Counted from the first letter of the stretch, positions 15,837 to 24,223 are shown. The stretch: DNA of 46,412 nucleotides from G020354085 sp964482055 (GCA_964482055.1 CAYZVX010000011.1:1-46412), one strand, 5' to 3'. Notes: generated by a model from the sequence alone, not told the origin. Numbers and translations: made by a program.

Positions 15837-16589
15837 ATGGATCCGCATCACTACGGAACCGCGGGCGACCCGAGTCAGACTGAGCGCATCACGGACCCGG
15901 CGCGCATCGCGCAGCTTCTCAAACGCATAAAAGACAGCCGTGCGCTGCTGTCGGTTACCGTGCCGGCGGTAACCGATGTTTATCTCAGCGCGATCCTCAA
16001 CGTGGATCCGGCCAGCGGCTACTTCGAGCTCGACGAGCTGGCGCCGGCCGATGGCCACCTCGCGCTCGTTGCGGCCGAGCGCCTCAACGCCTTCGCGCAA
16101 TGCAGCGGCGTCGACCTGAGCTTCACCGCTCAGCTACGCAGCGTGGAACGCGACAGCAACGGAAATTTCTACCGCGTCGCCTTTCCGTCCGTGCTTTATT
16201 ACCGGCAGCGCCGCCAACACTATCGCGTGCGCGTCAGCCGTGGCCATATCGTGCCCCTCCTGATCGGTCTCGACGAGACTCGTGCCATCGAGGGCCTGCT
16301 GCACGACATCTCTGCCGGAGGTCTCGGCGGTGAATTCGAACGTTACCAGGGGCCCACGCTCGCCCTTGGCCAGGTGCTGCCGGACTGCGAGCTGCGTTTG
16401 CACGACCACCCGCCGGTTCGCCTGTCTCTCGAGGTGCGGTTTGTGTCGGCCGACGAACCGTTGCACCGTGTTCGACTCGGCGCCCGCTTCGTCGAGGTCG
16501 GCCGCCACGAGCAAAAGCTCATCGAGCAGTTCGTCGCCAGCCTCGACCGCGAATGGCGGCGGCGCCTCTCCCGCGATCGCGACCAGTAG
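15837..16589 (+). CDS. ycgR: YcgR-type PilZ flagellar brake protein
   Basis: 250 residues. The N-terminal 110 residues form the YcgR domain (TDPARIAQLLKRIKDSRALLSV, FAQCSGVDLSFTAQLRSV). The C-terminal PilZ domain has both cyclic-di-GMP motifs: RRQHYRVRV (RxxxR) and DISAGGLGG ((D/N)xSxxG). Known YcgR proteins bind cyclic-di-GMP and slow the flagellar motor. It is downstream of flgMN with its own possible FliA promoter. Together with the riboswitch-like leader at 36775 it points to cyclic-di-GMP control of surface behaviour. Confidence 0.92.
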   Translation: MDPHHYGTAGDPSQTERITDPARIAQLLKRIKDSRALLSVTVPAVTDVYLSAILNVDPASGYFELDELAPADGHLALVAAERLNAFAQCSGVDLSFTAQLRSVERDSNGNFYRVAFPSVLYYRQRRQHYRVRVSRGHIVPLLIGLDETRAIEGLLHDISAGGLGGEFERYQGPTLALGQVLPDCELRLHDHPPVRLSLEVRFVSADEPLHRVRLGARFVEVGRHEQKLIEQFVASLDREWRRRLSRDRDQ

Positions 16590-17022
16590 CGCCACAGCCC
16601 CATCCTCGCTCACGCGGGCCGGCCGTTCGTCTGGCCGTCGCGCCGCGCGGCGCCGCCTGTCCGTCGCAATGGTGCATGCGTCTTGCGCCGGGTTGCAGAG
16701 GTGTAACAGCTGGCCATAATCGCTCTTCAGGGGTGGGGCGCACGATGGCCGCGACGCAAAGCATAGCTCGCCCGCGTCGCGACCGATGTATGGAGGACTG
16801 ACAGAATGATTCCTACCCGTACAACTATCCACGCGCGCCACGCCGTGCGTGGCGCTTCCCAGAACCCGTTCGGCTCGCAGACCTGCCGCTTGCATTTGCA
16901 CACCGCGCCGCGACGTCCGGCGCGATCCTCGCCTTCCTGACACGCCGCGTTCTCTGAGTCCGTTCGCGCAACTGCGGTCCGTGCCACCGGGTTGCACCGA
17001 TCACGCCTGCAAGGAGTAGCGT
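16590..17022. other. 433-base spacer after ycgR with a possible sigma-70 promoter and a tiny ORF
   Basis: A promoter-like pair TTGCAG (16693-16698), 16 bases, CATAAT (16715-16720) is visible on the plus strand. A 7-bp inverted repeat GCGACGC/GCGTCGC lies at about 16751-16780. A 44-codon ORF (16806-16940) has GGAGG nine bases before its ATG, but its protein shows no recognisable character. The remaining bases show nothing I can interpret. The promoter could serve the lipoprotein gene at 17023. Confidence 0.35.
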
Positions 17023-17454
17023 GTGCCGTCGTTCGCTGTATTTGTGAATCTCGACCGAGTCCTTCTCGCCATCGGCCTGCTCGCGCTTGGCGGCTGTTAC
17101 GGCGGCGGCGTGCAGACCGGCGCGCCGTTGTTCGCGGCCGGCACGAAACCGGCGCCTGGACCGACACAACCCGCCCCGACACAACCGGCCGAGCCGGCTC
17201 CGACACCGACGCCGGCACCCGAACCGCCGCCCACGCCCCCACCGGTCACTCAGTGTAGCGACGGGCTGGCCGCCGTCGATCTCGCCGGCCAGTGCCGGGC
17301 AAGCCCGCCGACGATGGGCGCGCTCGAGGCCGTCAGCGATGTCGCGGTCAGCGCAGCGCGCGCGGTCGGCACGAGCAACTCATCGCTCGGCAGCGCGCAA
17401 CCTGCCGATGGCGGTAACGTCGCGGCCTACCTGATCCGTCTGTGGTCGAAGTAG
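17023..17454 (+). CDS. Small proline-rich lipoprotein of unknown function
   Basis: 143 residues from a GTG start with AAGGAG six bases upstream. The N-terminal helix ends in lipobox LGGC, so it should be a lipoprotein. It is followed by a low-complexity Pro/Thr/Ala stretch (about residues 40-78), which may span the periplasm or wall. A short C-terminal domain contains two cysteines (QCSDGLAAVDLAGQCRA). I do not recognise a family. It converges with rfbD, with 49 bases between. Confidence 0.65.
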   Translation: MPSFAVFVNLDRVLLAIGLLALGGCYGGGVQTGAPLFAAGTKPAPGPTQPAPTQPAEPAPTPTPAPEPPPTPPPVTQCSDGLAAVDLAGQCRASPPTMGALEAVSDVAVSAARAVGTSNSSLGSAQPADGGNVAAYLIRLWSK

Positions 17455-17503
17455 TGGAACGCGTCGTGCCCGAACCTGATCGCCCGGTGGCTTGCGGGGC
17501 CGC

Positions 17504-18382
17504 CTACGGCTGCCGGTGGCGCTGTGCCAGGCACTGGCGCAGCGCCTCTTCCCAGTGCGGCAGGCGCACGCCGAAGACCCGCGCGAGCTTTTCGTTAGAC
17601 AACACCGAATAGCTCGGACGCCTGGCGGGTGTCGGGTAGTCGAGGGTCGCGATCGGGCTGAGCGCGACCGGGGCAAGCCCGGCCAGCTCGAAGAGGCGTC
17701 GCGCAAACTCGAACCAGGTCGCCTCGCCACTGCAGGTCATGTGGTAGACGCCGCTCAGCGACGCGCGAGGCGCGCCGGACTCGCGCCAGCTGCGCAATAC
17801 CTCAACCGTTGCCGCCGCCACGCTCTGCGCGTAGGTCGGCGACCCGCGTTGATCGTTCACCACGCGCAGCGGCTTGCCCTCGCCGGCAAGGCGCAGCATG
17901 GTGTTGAGAAAATTCCTGCCCTCATTGGCGTACAGCCAAGCCGTGCGCAACACCAGGTGCCGGGCGCCGGATCGACGCACCGCCTCCTCGCCGGCGAGCT
18001 TGCTGCGGCCGTAGACGCCAAGCGGCGCGGTGGCGTCGTCCTCGCGATACGGCGCGTGCGCCGTGCCGTCGAAGACGTAGTCGGTCGAGTAATGCACTAG
18101 CAACGCGCCGTGCGCGCGCGCGCCCTGCGCCATGACTGCCGGCGCCTCGCCATTCACACGCATGGCGGTCGCTTCGTCGCTCTCGGCCTGATCAACAGCC
18201 GTGTAGGCGGCGGCGTTGACGATCACATCGGGGCTGGTGTCGCGAATGCACTGCTCGATCGACGCCGGATCCGCGAGGTCCACGTCGCTGCGCCCCAGGG
18301 CCTGCACCGCTCCCAACCGGGCAAGCGCAGCAGCGAGGCTGGCGCCGAGCTGGCCGTTGCGGCCGAACAGCAGGATCTTCAT
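17504..18382 (-). CDS. rfbD: dTDP-4-dehydrorhamnose reductase
   Basis: 292 residues, the family length. It is a Rossmann SDR enzyme: N-terminal FGRNGQLGASL binds NAD(P)H, then DVIVNAAAYTAVDQAE, HYSTDYVFDG, and the catalytic YGRSK (YxxxK). It performs the last step of dTDP-L-rhamnose synthesis. Its ATG overlaps the rfbC stop by four bases (ATGA), showing translational coupling. Confidence 0.96.
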   Translation of the reverse strand: MKILLFGRNGQLGASLAAALARLGAVQALGRSDVDLADPASIEQCIRDTSPDVIVNAAAYTAVDQAESDEATAMRVNGEAPAVMAQGARAHGALLVHYSTDYVFDGTAHAPYREDDATAPLGVYGRSKLAGEEAVRRSGARHLVLRTAWLYANEGRNFLNTMLRLAGEGKPLRVVNDQRGSPTYAQSVAAATVEVLRSWRESGAPRASLSGVYHMTCSGEATWFEFARRLFELAGLAPVALSPIATLDYPTPARRPSYSVLSNEKLARVFGVRLPHWEEALRQCLAQRHRQP

Positions 18383-18918
18383 GCGAACAAGGGACAGTCG
18401 GACAGGCGCTTGCCGCGCGCGTCTCTCTCGGATAACACGGGTGCGTGCACCGGCCAGTCAATGCCGATCGCCGGGTCATTCCAGATGAGCGTATGCTCGT
18501 TGCCGGGGCTGTAGTAGTCGGTGCACTTGTACAGCACATGCGCCGCCTCACTCAGCACGCAGAACCCGTGCGCGAACCCTTCCGGCACGTACAGCTGCCA
18601 GTGGTTCTCCCCGTTCAGCCGCACGCCGTGCCACTGGCCGAAAGTCGGCGAGCTTCGGCGCAGGTCGACGGCGACATCGAAAATCTCCCCGCTCAGGCAG
18701 GCCACCAGCTTGCCCTGCGGGTTGGGCAGCTGGTAATGCAGGCCGCGCAGCACGCCGCGCGTCGACAACGAGTGGTTGTCCTGCACGAACTGCTGCGCGA
18801 CGCCCGCCTCGCGGTACTTGTGGCCGTGGTAGATCTCCACGAAAAAACCGCGCGCGTCGCTGAACACGCGCGGTTGCACGAGCTTGAGACCCGCCAACGC
18901 CAGTGCAACGACCTCCAT
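18379..18918 (-). CDS. rfbC: dTDP-4-dehydrorhamnose 3,5-epimerase
   Basis: 179 residues from the ATG at 18918, normal for RfbC; the longer open frame upstream is only read-through inside rfbA. The cupin-fold epimerase motifs are present: FSDARGFFVE, QDNHSLSTRGVLRGLHYQ (catalytic His), YVPEGFAHGF, YKCTDYYSPGNEH (catalytic Tyr region) and GIDWP. The start shares a base with the rfbA stop (TGATG). Confidence 0.96.
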   Translation of the reverse strand: MEVVALALAGLKLVQPRVFSDARGFFVEIYHGHKYREAGVAQQFVQDNHSLSTRGVLRGLHYQLPNPQGKLVACLSGEIFDVAVDLRRSSPTFGQWHGVRLNGENHWQLYVPEGFAHGFCVLSEAAHVLYKCTDYYSPGNEHTLIWNDPAIGIDWPVHAPVLSERDARGKRLSDCPLFA

Positions 18919-19796
18919 CAGCGCCGCTCGCGTCCGTGCGCCAGGACGTCCCGCAGGTAGGCGCCGTAGTCGTTTTTCATCGCGGCGGCGAGGCGCTCGA
19001 GCTGGCGCCCATCGATGAAGCCCATTTGGAACGCGACCTCCTCGATGCAGGCCACTTTTAGGCCCTGGCGCGCCTCGATGGCTTGCACGTAGTTGGCGGC
19101 CTGGTGCAGCGACTCGGGTGTACCGGTGTCGAGCCAGGCCACCCCGCGCCCGAGCAGCTCCACGCGCAGGCTGCCGTCGGCGAGATACCAGCGATTCACG
19201 TCGGTGATCTCGAGCTCGCCCCGCGGCGAGGGCTTGAGCGCCGCGGCCACATCGCACACGCGCTCGTCGTAGAAATACAGGCCGGTCACGGCATAGTTCG
19301 ACTTCGGCTGCGCTGGCTTTTCCTCGATGCCGACCGCGTGCCCGTGCGCGTCGAATTCGACCACGCCGTAGCGCTGCGGGTCGCGCACACGGTAGGCGAA
19401 CACCGTGGCGCCGCGCGCGAGCCGCGTCGCCGCCTGCATCTGCTCCGGCATGCCGTGACCGTAGAAAATATTGTCACCTAGAATGAGCGCCGCCGGCCTG
19501 CCGTCCAGGAACCGGCGCGCCAGCACGAAGGCCTGGGCGATGCCCTCTGGGCGCGGCTGCTCGACATAGTCGAACGCCAGGCCGAGATTTTGGCCGTCGC
19601 CGAACAGCTCACGAAAGCGCGGCAGGTCCTGGGGCGTGGAAATGATGCAGATCTCGCGTATGCCGGCGAGCATCAGCGTCGACAGCGGATAGTAGACCAT
19701 CGGCTTGTCGTACACCGGCAGCAGCTGCTTGCTCAGGACGTTGGTCAGCGGCGACAGCCGCGTGCCGGCGCCGCCGGCGAGGATGATGCCTTTCAT
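18918..19796 (-). CDS. rfbA: Glucose-1-phosphate thymidylyltransferase
   Basis: 292 residues. It opens with the nucleotidyltransferase motif MKGIILAGGAGTRLSPLT, then LLPVYDKPMVYYPLSTLMLAGI, ALILGDNIFYG and VTGLYFYDERV, all typical of RfbA/RmlA. It makes dTDP-glucose, the first step of the rhamnose pathway. It follows rfbB by 31 bases. Confidence 0.97.
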   Translation of the reverse strand: MKGIILAGGAGTRLSPLTNVLSKQLLPVYDKPMVYYPLSTLMLAGIREICIISTPQDLPRFRELFGDGQNLGLAFDYVEQPRPEGIAQAFVLARRFLDGRPAALILGDNIFYGHGMPEQMQAATRLARGATVFAYRVRDPQRYGVVEFDAHGHAVGIEEKPAQPKSNYAVTGLYFYDERVCDVAAALKPSPRGELEITDVNRWYLADGSLRVELLGRGVAWLDTGTPESLHQAANYVQAIEARQGLKVACIEEVAFQMGFIDGRQLERLAAAMKNDYGAYLRDVLAHGRERR

Positions 19797-19827
19797 GTCA
19801 GGCCATCGGAATGCCGCAGATTGTCAT

Positions 19828-20901
19828 TCACGCGCCACGCCCCTGCTTCAGGTAGTTCTGCGCCAGCCACTCCTGGTGCTGGGGGCTGCTGACCGCACGC
19901 AGCCAGGCGCCGTTGTCCAGGTACCACTGCACGGTCCTGGCAATTCCTTGCTCGAACGTCATCGCCGGCTGCCAGCCCAGCTCGCGCCTGATCTTGGAGG
20001 CATCGATGGCGTAGCGCCGGTCGTGGCCAGGCCGATCGGCGACGTGCCTGATGAGCCGCGCGTGCGGTGCGTTGGCGGGAAAGCGTTCATCCAGCAGGCG
20101 GCAGATCGTGCTCACGATATCGAGGTTCGCACGCTCGGCATTGCCCCCGATGTTGTAGGTCTCACCGGGCCGGCCGCGCGCCAGCACCGCGACAATGGCG
20201 GCGCAATGGTCCTCGACGTACAACCAGTCGCGCACCTGCTGCCCGTCGCCATACACCGGCAGCGGCCGGCCGGCACAGGCGTTGGCGATCATGAGCGGGA
20301 TCAGCTTCTCCGGGTGCTGGTACGGCCCGTAATTGTTGGAGCAGTTGGTGGTCAGCGTCGGCAATCCGTAGGTGTGATGGTAGGCGCGCACCAGGTGATC
20401 GGCGGCGGCCTTGCTCGCGGCGTACGGCGAGTTCGGACGATACGGCGTCAGTTCGCTGAATCCTGGATCGTTCGGCGCGAGCGTTCCGTAGACCTCATCG
20501 GTCGAGACGTGCAGGAAGCGGAACTGGCTGCGGTGGCTGGCATCGAGCCGGCTGAAATAGTCGCGCGCGCACACGAGCAGGCTGTGGGTGCCAACCACGT
20601 TGGTTTCGATGAATGCCTGCGGTCCGAGTATCGACCGGTCGACGTGCGACTCGGCGGCGAAGTTGATCACCGCCACTGGGCGATGGTCCGTGAGCAGGCG
20701 CGCGACCAGTGCCGCGTCGCCGATGTCGCCCTGCACGAAGATATGATCTGGATCGTCACGCACGGCCTCCAGGTTCTCCCGATGCCCCGCGTAGGTCAGC
20801 AGATCCAGGTTTACGATGCGCGCCAGCCGCTCGCGCCGCGCCCGCAGCACGAAATTGGCACCGATGAACCCGGCCCCCCCTGTCACCAGCCAACTCTGCA
20901 T
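19828..20901 (-). CDS. rfbB: dTDP-glucose 4,6-dehydratase
   Basis: 357 residues. Cofactor loop VTGGAGFIGANFV, then FAAESHVDRSI, HVSTDEVYGTL, the catalytic YAASK, and NNYGPYQHPEKLIP, all RmlB hallmarks. It converts dTDP-glucose to the 4-keto-6-deoxy sugar. It is the first gene of the four-gene rfbBACD operon. No glycosyltransferase is adjacent, so the acceptor (LPS, capsule or flagellin) is not shown. Confidence 0.97.
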   Translation of the reverse strand: MQSWLVTGGAGFIGANFVLRARRERLARIVNLDLLTYAGHRENLEAVRDDPDHIFVQGDIGDAALVARLLTDHRPVAVINFAAESHVDRSILGPQAFIETNVVGTHSLLVCARDYFSRLDASHRSQFRFLHVSTDEVYGTLAPNDPGFSELTPYRPNSPYAASKAAADHLVRAYHHTYGLPTLTTNCSNNYGPYQHPEKLIPLMIANACAGRPLPVYGDGQQVRDWLYVEDHCAAIVAVLARGRPGETYNIGGNAERANLDIVSTICRLLDERFPANAPHARLIRHVADRPGHDRRYAIDASKIRRELGWQPAMTFEQGIARTVQWYLDNGAWLRAVSSPQHQEWLAQNYLKQGRGA

Positions 20902-20961
20902 TCCCGCCCTTGCCCCGTCGAGGTCAGACGTTATTGTCTGAACCGGAGTGTAGCAAATCGG

Positions 20962-21061
20962 NNNNNNNNNNNNNNNNNNNNNNNNNNNNNNNNNNNNNNN
21001 NNNNNNNNNNNNNNNNNNNNNNNNNNNNNNNNNNNNNNNNNNNNNNNNNNNNNNNNNNNNN
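20962..21061. other. Assembly gap of 100 N
   Basis: Exactly 100 undetermined bases, the usual size of a scaffolding gap of unknown real length. The right edge is a perfect 7-base tandem repeat, a likely reason for the break. Sequence or genes may be missing here, and linkage across it is inferred by the assembly. Confidence 0.98.
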
Positions 21062-21123
21062 GTTTCGGGTTTCGGGTTTCGGGTTTCGGGTTTCGGGTTT
21101 CGGGTTTCGGGTTTCGGGTTTCG
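21062..21123. repeat. Perfect GTTTCGG tandem heptamer array at the gap edge
   Basis: Eight exact copies of GTTTCGG and a six-base partial copy begin directly after the N gap, so the array probably continues into it. All reading frames are open through it in either direction, which creates spurious peptides of repeating NPKPETR. Confidence 0.97.
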
Positions 21124-21154
21124 CCGCCCAACCGACTGGCATCAGGCGTTACCT

Positions 21155-21210
21155 AGAAACCTTAAACCTCAAACCTGAAGCCTCGAATCCGAGACCCGAA
21201 ACCCGAGACT
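21155..21210. repeat. Inverted, degenerate copy of the heptamer array
   Basis: Eight 7-base units (AGAAACC, TTAAACC, TCAAACC, TGAAGCC, TCGAATC, CGAGACC, CGAAACC, CGAGACT) in strict phase. CGAAACC is the reverse complement of GGTTTCG, so this half mirrors the array at 21062-21123 across a 31-base spacer and could form a hairpin. It ends eight bases before the stop codon of the AgmX-like gene on the minus strand. Confidence 0.75.
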
Positions 21211-21218
21211 ACGTGGGG

Positions 21219-22166
21219 CTACGACGGCAGGAAGTCGATCGGGTAGGTCACCACCATCACGGCCACGTCCTTGGCCCCGAAGTCGAACTGCTTGATGCGC
21301 GCGAGCAGCTTGCGCTCGAGATCGGTGTTCCGCAGCTCGCTCGACACGATCTGCAGGTCCGTGACCTGCCCGGACGGTGCGATCGTGAGCTTGAGCACGA
21401 CCTTGCCCTGCAACGTCGGATCGGCGCGCAACGCACGATTGTAGAGCGCGTAGATCGAGCCCTTGTTACGGTCGAACACGAGCTTGATCTCCTCGATCGA
21501 GCGTCCGGCGGTGCCGCCGCCACCCCCGCGACCGCCGCCACCGCCTCCTCCGCCGGCACCGCCGCCCATGGGGCTGGCCATGCTGGTGGTCGCCCGGCCC
21601 CCGAGGCCGCCCCCGCCGGTGTCGCGGCTGAGCTTCGCGGTATTGATGCCGCCGCTGCCGCCCGCGACGTTGGAGGTAATGAGCGAGCGCTCCACCGGCT
21701 TGGCCGGACCCGTTGCCGGCCCGCCCTTGGTGAGCGGCTGGGCGCTCGCGACATGCGCCGCCACCGGATTCGTGCGCAGATCGGCGATCTCGTCCTTGAA
21801 CGCGAGCAAGCCGGAGCGCTCGGCCTTGGCGCGCGCCGCCTCGATGCTCCGGGTCGGTTTCGGCGGCTCGGTCTTGGGTTTGGGCTCCGCCGTTTTCGGG
21901 GCCTCCGCCTTGGGCGCCTCGGGTTCCGGTTTCTTCACCACCGGCGGCGGCGGTGGGGGCTGGCGTTCCAGCAGCAGCTTCGCCAGCCGTGGTGGCACTT
22001 CTTCCTCGCGAGCTCGATCGGTCTGCGGCACCGGAAGAAACGCGATGATCAACGACAGGATGAGGCACGCAAGCAGCGCGCGCTTGAGCCAGCGCCGGAA
22101 GCGCTGCTCCTCTTCCTCGGCAATCGTCCAGGGCAGCACCGGTGAATGGTAGTAAGCGAAGGTCAT
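21219..22166 (-). CDS. AgmX/PglI C-terminal domain protein, TonB-like
   Basis: 315 residues. A cytoplasmic start is followed by one membrane helix (about 28-46). A Pro/Lys/Glu-rich periplasmic stretch (PPPPPPVVKKPEPE and following), a Gly-rich linker with runs of glycine (about 175-220) and a globular C-terminal domain come next (IEEIKLVFDRNKGSIYALYNRAL, LKLTIAPSGQVTDLQIVSS). This is the AgmX/PglI-type domain, related to TonB C-termini and found in Myxococcus gliding proteins. It probably links the ExbB/ExbD-like motor to outer envelope partners. It is the last gene of the 16-gene run. Confidence 0.85.
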   Translation of the reverse strand: MTFAYYHSPVLPWTIAEEEEQRFRRWLKRALLACLILSLIIAFLPVPQTDRAREEEVPPRLAKLLLERQPPPPPPVVKKPEPEAPKAEAPKTAEPKPKTEPPKPTRSIEAARAKAERSGLLAFKDEIADLRTNPVAAHVASAQPLTKGGPATGPAKPVERSLITSNVAGGSGGINTAKLSRDTGGGGLGGRATTSMASPMGGGAGGGGGGGGRGGGGGTAGRSIEEIKLVFDRNKGSIYALYNRALRADPTLQGKVVLKLTIAPSGQVTDLQIVSSELRNTDLERKLLARIKQFDFGAKDVAVMVVTYPIDFLPS

Positions 22167-22175
22167 GGCGCTTCC

Positions 22176-22673
22176 CTAGGCCTGATCCTTCTTGACCACG
22201 GCGAGCGAGATGTTGTCATAGCTCGCGCGCACGCAGGTCACCATGATCTTCTTGAGCAGACGATACGGGATCTCCTTGTCGCCCATGATCGTGACCTCGC
22301 GCCCGGTCTTCCCGCCGCCCGATTGCGCCTTGACGCCGCGCGTGGCCTGGTAGTCGAGCTCCGCCTTGAGCGGTTCGATGACGTCGGCGTCGCCGCTCAT
22401 GACCTGCGCCACGGAGGCGATCTTGCGCCCCTGCACGAGTATGTCTTCGTCGTTCACCGTCACAACGAGCGTCTGCTTCGGCTGTTTCTCCGCCACCGAC
22501 TCCGGCAGGCGAACGGCCTTGGTCGGAACGTCCTGGACATTCGATGAGTGCACCAGCAGGAAGAACACCAGAATGGTGAAAATGTCCATGAGCGAGACCA
22601 TATTGAGCGTCGCCCGGGCGCGGGCGCGCTTGTGGTGACGCTCCATGCGCTGGGCGCGACGTGACATCTTCAT
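22176..22673 (-). CDS. ExbD/TolR-like biopolymer transport protein (first)
   Basis: 165 residues. A basic N-terminus and one membrane helix with the charged residue of the family (LNMVSLMDIFTILVFFLLV, about 23-41) are followed by a periplasmic domain (TLVVTVNDEDILVQGRKIA, EVTIMGDKEIPYRLLKKIM). The membrane Asp in VSLMDIFT is the expected proton-path residue. It would pair with the TolQ-like protein two genes upstream. It is longer than typical ExbD (about 140). Confidence 0.88.
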   Translation of the reverse strand: MKMSRRAQRMERHHKRARARATLNMVSLMDIFTILVFFLLVHSSNVQDVPTKAVRLPESVAEKQPKQTLVVTVNDEDILVQGRKIASVAQVMSGDADVIEPLKAELDYQATRGVKAQSGGGKTGREVTIMGDKEIPYRLLKKIMVTCVRASYDNISLAVVKKDQA

Positions 22674-22679
22674 CGTGAC

Positions 22680-23231
22680 CTATCTCCCTTTCTTCGTTGC
22701 TGTCGGGCTCACCGACGCCGCAGATACGGGGGCGGCGCTGGCGGTGCGCAACGGGGCATCGCCGATCGAGATGTCCGGGAACAGCTCGTAGCGCGTCACG
22801 CCCTTGCCCTGGCCCGCCTCGTAGGCGCGCACGGCGTCCATGGTGTGCACCAGCGTGTCATACGAGGTATCTGGCTCCGACAGGATGGTGGCCGCCGTCT
22901 TGTCCGGGAAGCGCTCCTTGATCTGGCGCAGGACCTCGTTGAGCTTGCCGAAGTTGTGACCCGCCTCGGTCTTGTCAATGCGTTGCAGCAGTCCGCGCGA
23001 GCGTTCGCCGAGCTCCAGGGCGTCGGCGCGAATCACGACTTCCAGGTGCAGTTCCTGCTTCGGATCGCTGGCGCCGCTTGAGGCCGGCGGCAGGTTGAGC
23101 TCGTGCACCGTGATGCGTGAGAACACCGCCGTGATCAGCAGGAACGGAACGAGAATAACCATCAGGTTCATGAACGCCGTGATGTTCATGTCCTGCTGGT
23201 CGGAGCGGTGGCGGCGAAAGCGCCGTCTCAT
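22680..23231 (-). CDS. ExbD/TolR-like biopolymer transport protein (second)
   Basis: 183 residues. It starts with a basic segment and one membrane helix (ITAFMNLMVILVPFLLITAVF, about 17-38) in which the usual Asp position reads Asn (AFMNLMVIL). The periplasmic domain ends in a Ser/Ala-rich tail. It overlaps the TolQ-like gene by four bases (ATGA). Having two TolR-type partners of which one lacks the membrane acid is a pattern described for AglQ/AglS-type and other multi-TolR motors. Assignment is good; exact stoichiometry and role are inferred. Confidence 0.85.
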   Translation of the reverse strand: MRRRFRRHRSDQQDMNITAFMNLMVILVPFLLITAVFSRITVHELNLPPASSGASDPKQELHLEVVIRADALELGERSRGLLQRIDKTEAGHNFGKLNEVLRQIKERFPDKTAATILSEPDTSYDTLVHTMDAVRAYEAGQGKGVTRYELFPDISIGDAPLRTASAAPVSAASVSPTATKKGR

Positions 23232-23878
23232 GCGGCCGCCCCTTCACGCGGACGCTCGGTGACCATGTTCAGGAACTTGACCGAGGCCATCTCGAGGCTG
23301 TCGACGATCTGCGTGGTCTTGGACTGCAGCACCGAGGAGATGAGCAGCAGCGGAATGGCGACCATCAAGCCGAAGGCGGTCGTGTTCATCGCCACCGAGA
23401 TGCTGGAGGACAGCAGCTCCGCCTTCTCGGCGGGATTGGCATTGGCCACGGCCGTGAAGGCCTGGATCAGTCCGATGATGGTGCCCAGCAATCCGAGCAG
23501 CGTGGCGATGTTGGCGAGCGCCCCGAGATAGTGGGTGCGCCGCTCCAGGCGCGGAACGATCTCCATCAGCCCCTCCTCCATGGCGGTCTCGATGTCCTCG
23601 CGCCGGCGGGCGTTCTTCAGGCGCGCCAGACCGTAGTTCAGGATCTTGGCGATCGCCACGTTCGACTTGGACGTCGCCGAGAAGGCCTTCTGGTACTGGC
23701 CGCCCTGCAGCACCGGCATCACCTCCTCCCAGTACTTGCGATTGGTGAGCTGCGAGCGCGACAGGTAGATGTAACGCTCCGCCGCCACCGCCAGCCCCAC
23801 GGCCGCAGTGACGGCGATCGGGAACATCCAGAATCCGCCCTCCTGAAAGAAGCGGACGATCATTGAGTAGGTTTCCAT
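23228..23878 (-). CDS. TolQ/ExbB/MotA-like proton channel protein
   Basis: 216 residues with three membrane helices: about 17-33, 118-140 and 160-182. The conserved channel segment LGALANIATLLGLLGTIIGLIQAF and the third helix SISVAMNTTAFGLMVAIPLLL are those of the TolQ/ExbB family. It would form the inner-membrane ion channel that drives the periplasmic TolR/AgmX-type proteins. It follows the 107-residue secreted protein gene by 21 bases. Confidence 0.92.
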   Translation of the reverse strand: METYSMIVRFFQEGGFWMFPIAVTAAVGLAVAAERYIYLSRSQLTNRKYWEEVMPVLQGGQYQKAFSATSKSNVAIAKILNYGLARLKNARRREDIETAMEEGLMEIVPRLERRTHYLGALANIATLLGLLGTIIGLIQAFTAVANANPAEKAELLSSSISVAMNTTAFGLMVAIPLLLISSVLQSKTTQIVDSLEMASVKFLNMVTERPREGAAA

Positions 23879-23899
23879 AACAGTCTCCTCTGCGCGTGA

Positions 23900-24223
23900 T
23901 TATTGCTTGGCTCCGCCCGTGGCCGAGGCGGGTGCCGAACTGGACGGCCGGCCCTGCAGCTGGCCGTGGTAGTCGACCTGCCGGCGGAACACGTCCCGAT
24001 CAATGGGCGCCAATGCTTCGTCCAACAGGCTCTGCACCGGCCGGCCGACCAGGTCGCCCGGTTGCGGTTTCTTCCACGGAACGATATAGGTGACCTTCGG
24101 CAACTCGCGATTGCCGATGATCTGCGTACCCTCGAGGTCGGCGCGATCGACCGCCTTCTTGTCAGCCGCCATGAGCGGCGGCGACGCCAACAAGGCCACA
24201 GCCACAACGAAACAAGCCCTCAT
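23900..24223 (-). CDS. Small secreted protein of the TPR/TolQ operon, unknown function
   Basis: 107 residues from the ATG at 24223, which overlaps the stop of the preceding TPR gene (TGATG); the longer frame upstream is read-through. A signal peptide (to about PPLMAAD) is followed by a small domain with QIIGNRELPKVTYIVPWKKP and SLLDEALAPIDRDVFRRQVDY. I do not recognise a family. The tight overlap says it belongs to the machine, in the periplasm. Confidence 0.78.
   Translation of the reverse strand: MRACFVVAVALLASPPLMAADKKAVDRADLEGTQIIGNRELPKVTYIVPWKKPQPGDLVGRPVQSLLDEALAPIDRDVFRRQVDYHGQLQGRPSSSAPASATGGAKQ

Noticed and set aside
16715..16800. A second GEMM-like riboswitch, because GACGCAAAGC and GACCGATG occur here
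   Set aside because: The GNRA-capped stem before the joint is missing and the following arm does not fit; the matches look accidental.
21062..21123. Telomere-like repeat (TTTCGGG differs by one base from the plant TTTAGGG unit)
   Set aside because: The surrounding genes are plainly bacterial and the repeat is internal and inverted nearby; no sign of a linear end.
20910..21218. Open frames across the N gap and heptamer array encoding repeated NPKPETR peptides
   Set aside because: A 7-base repeat is open in all frames by itself, and the frames run through undetermined bases.
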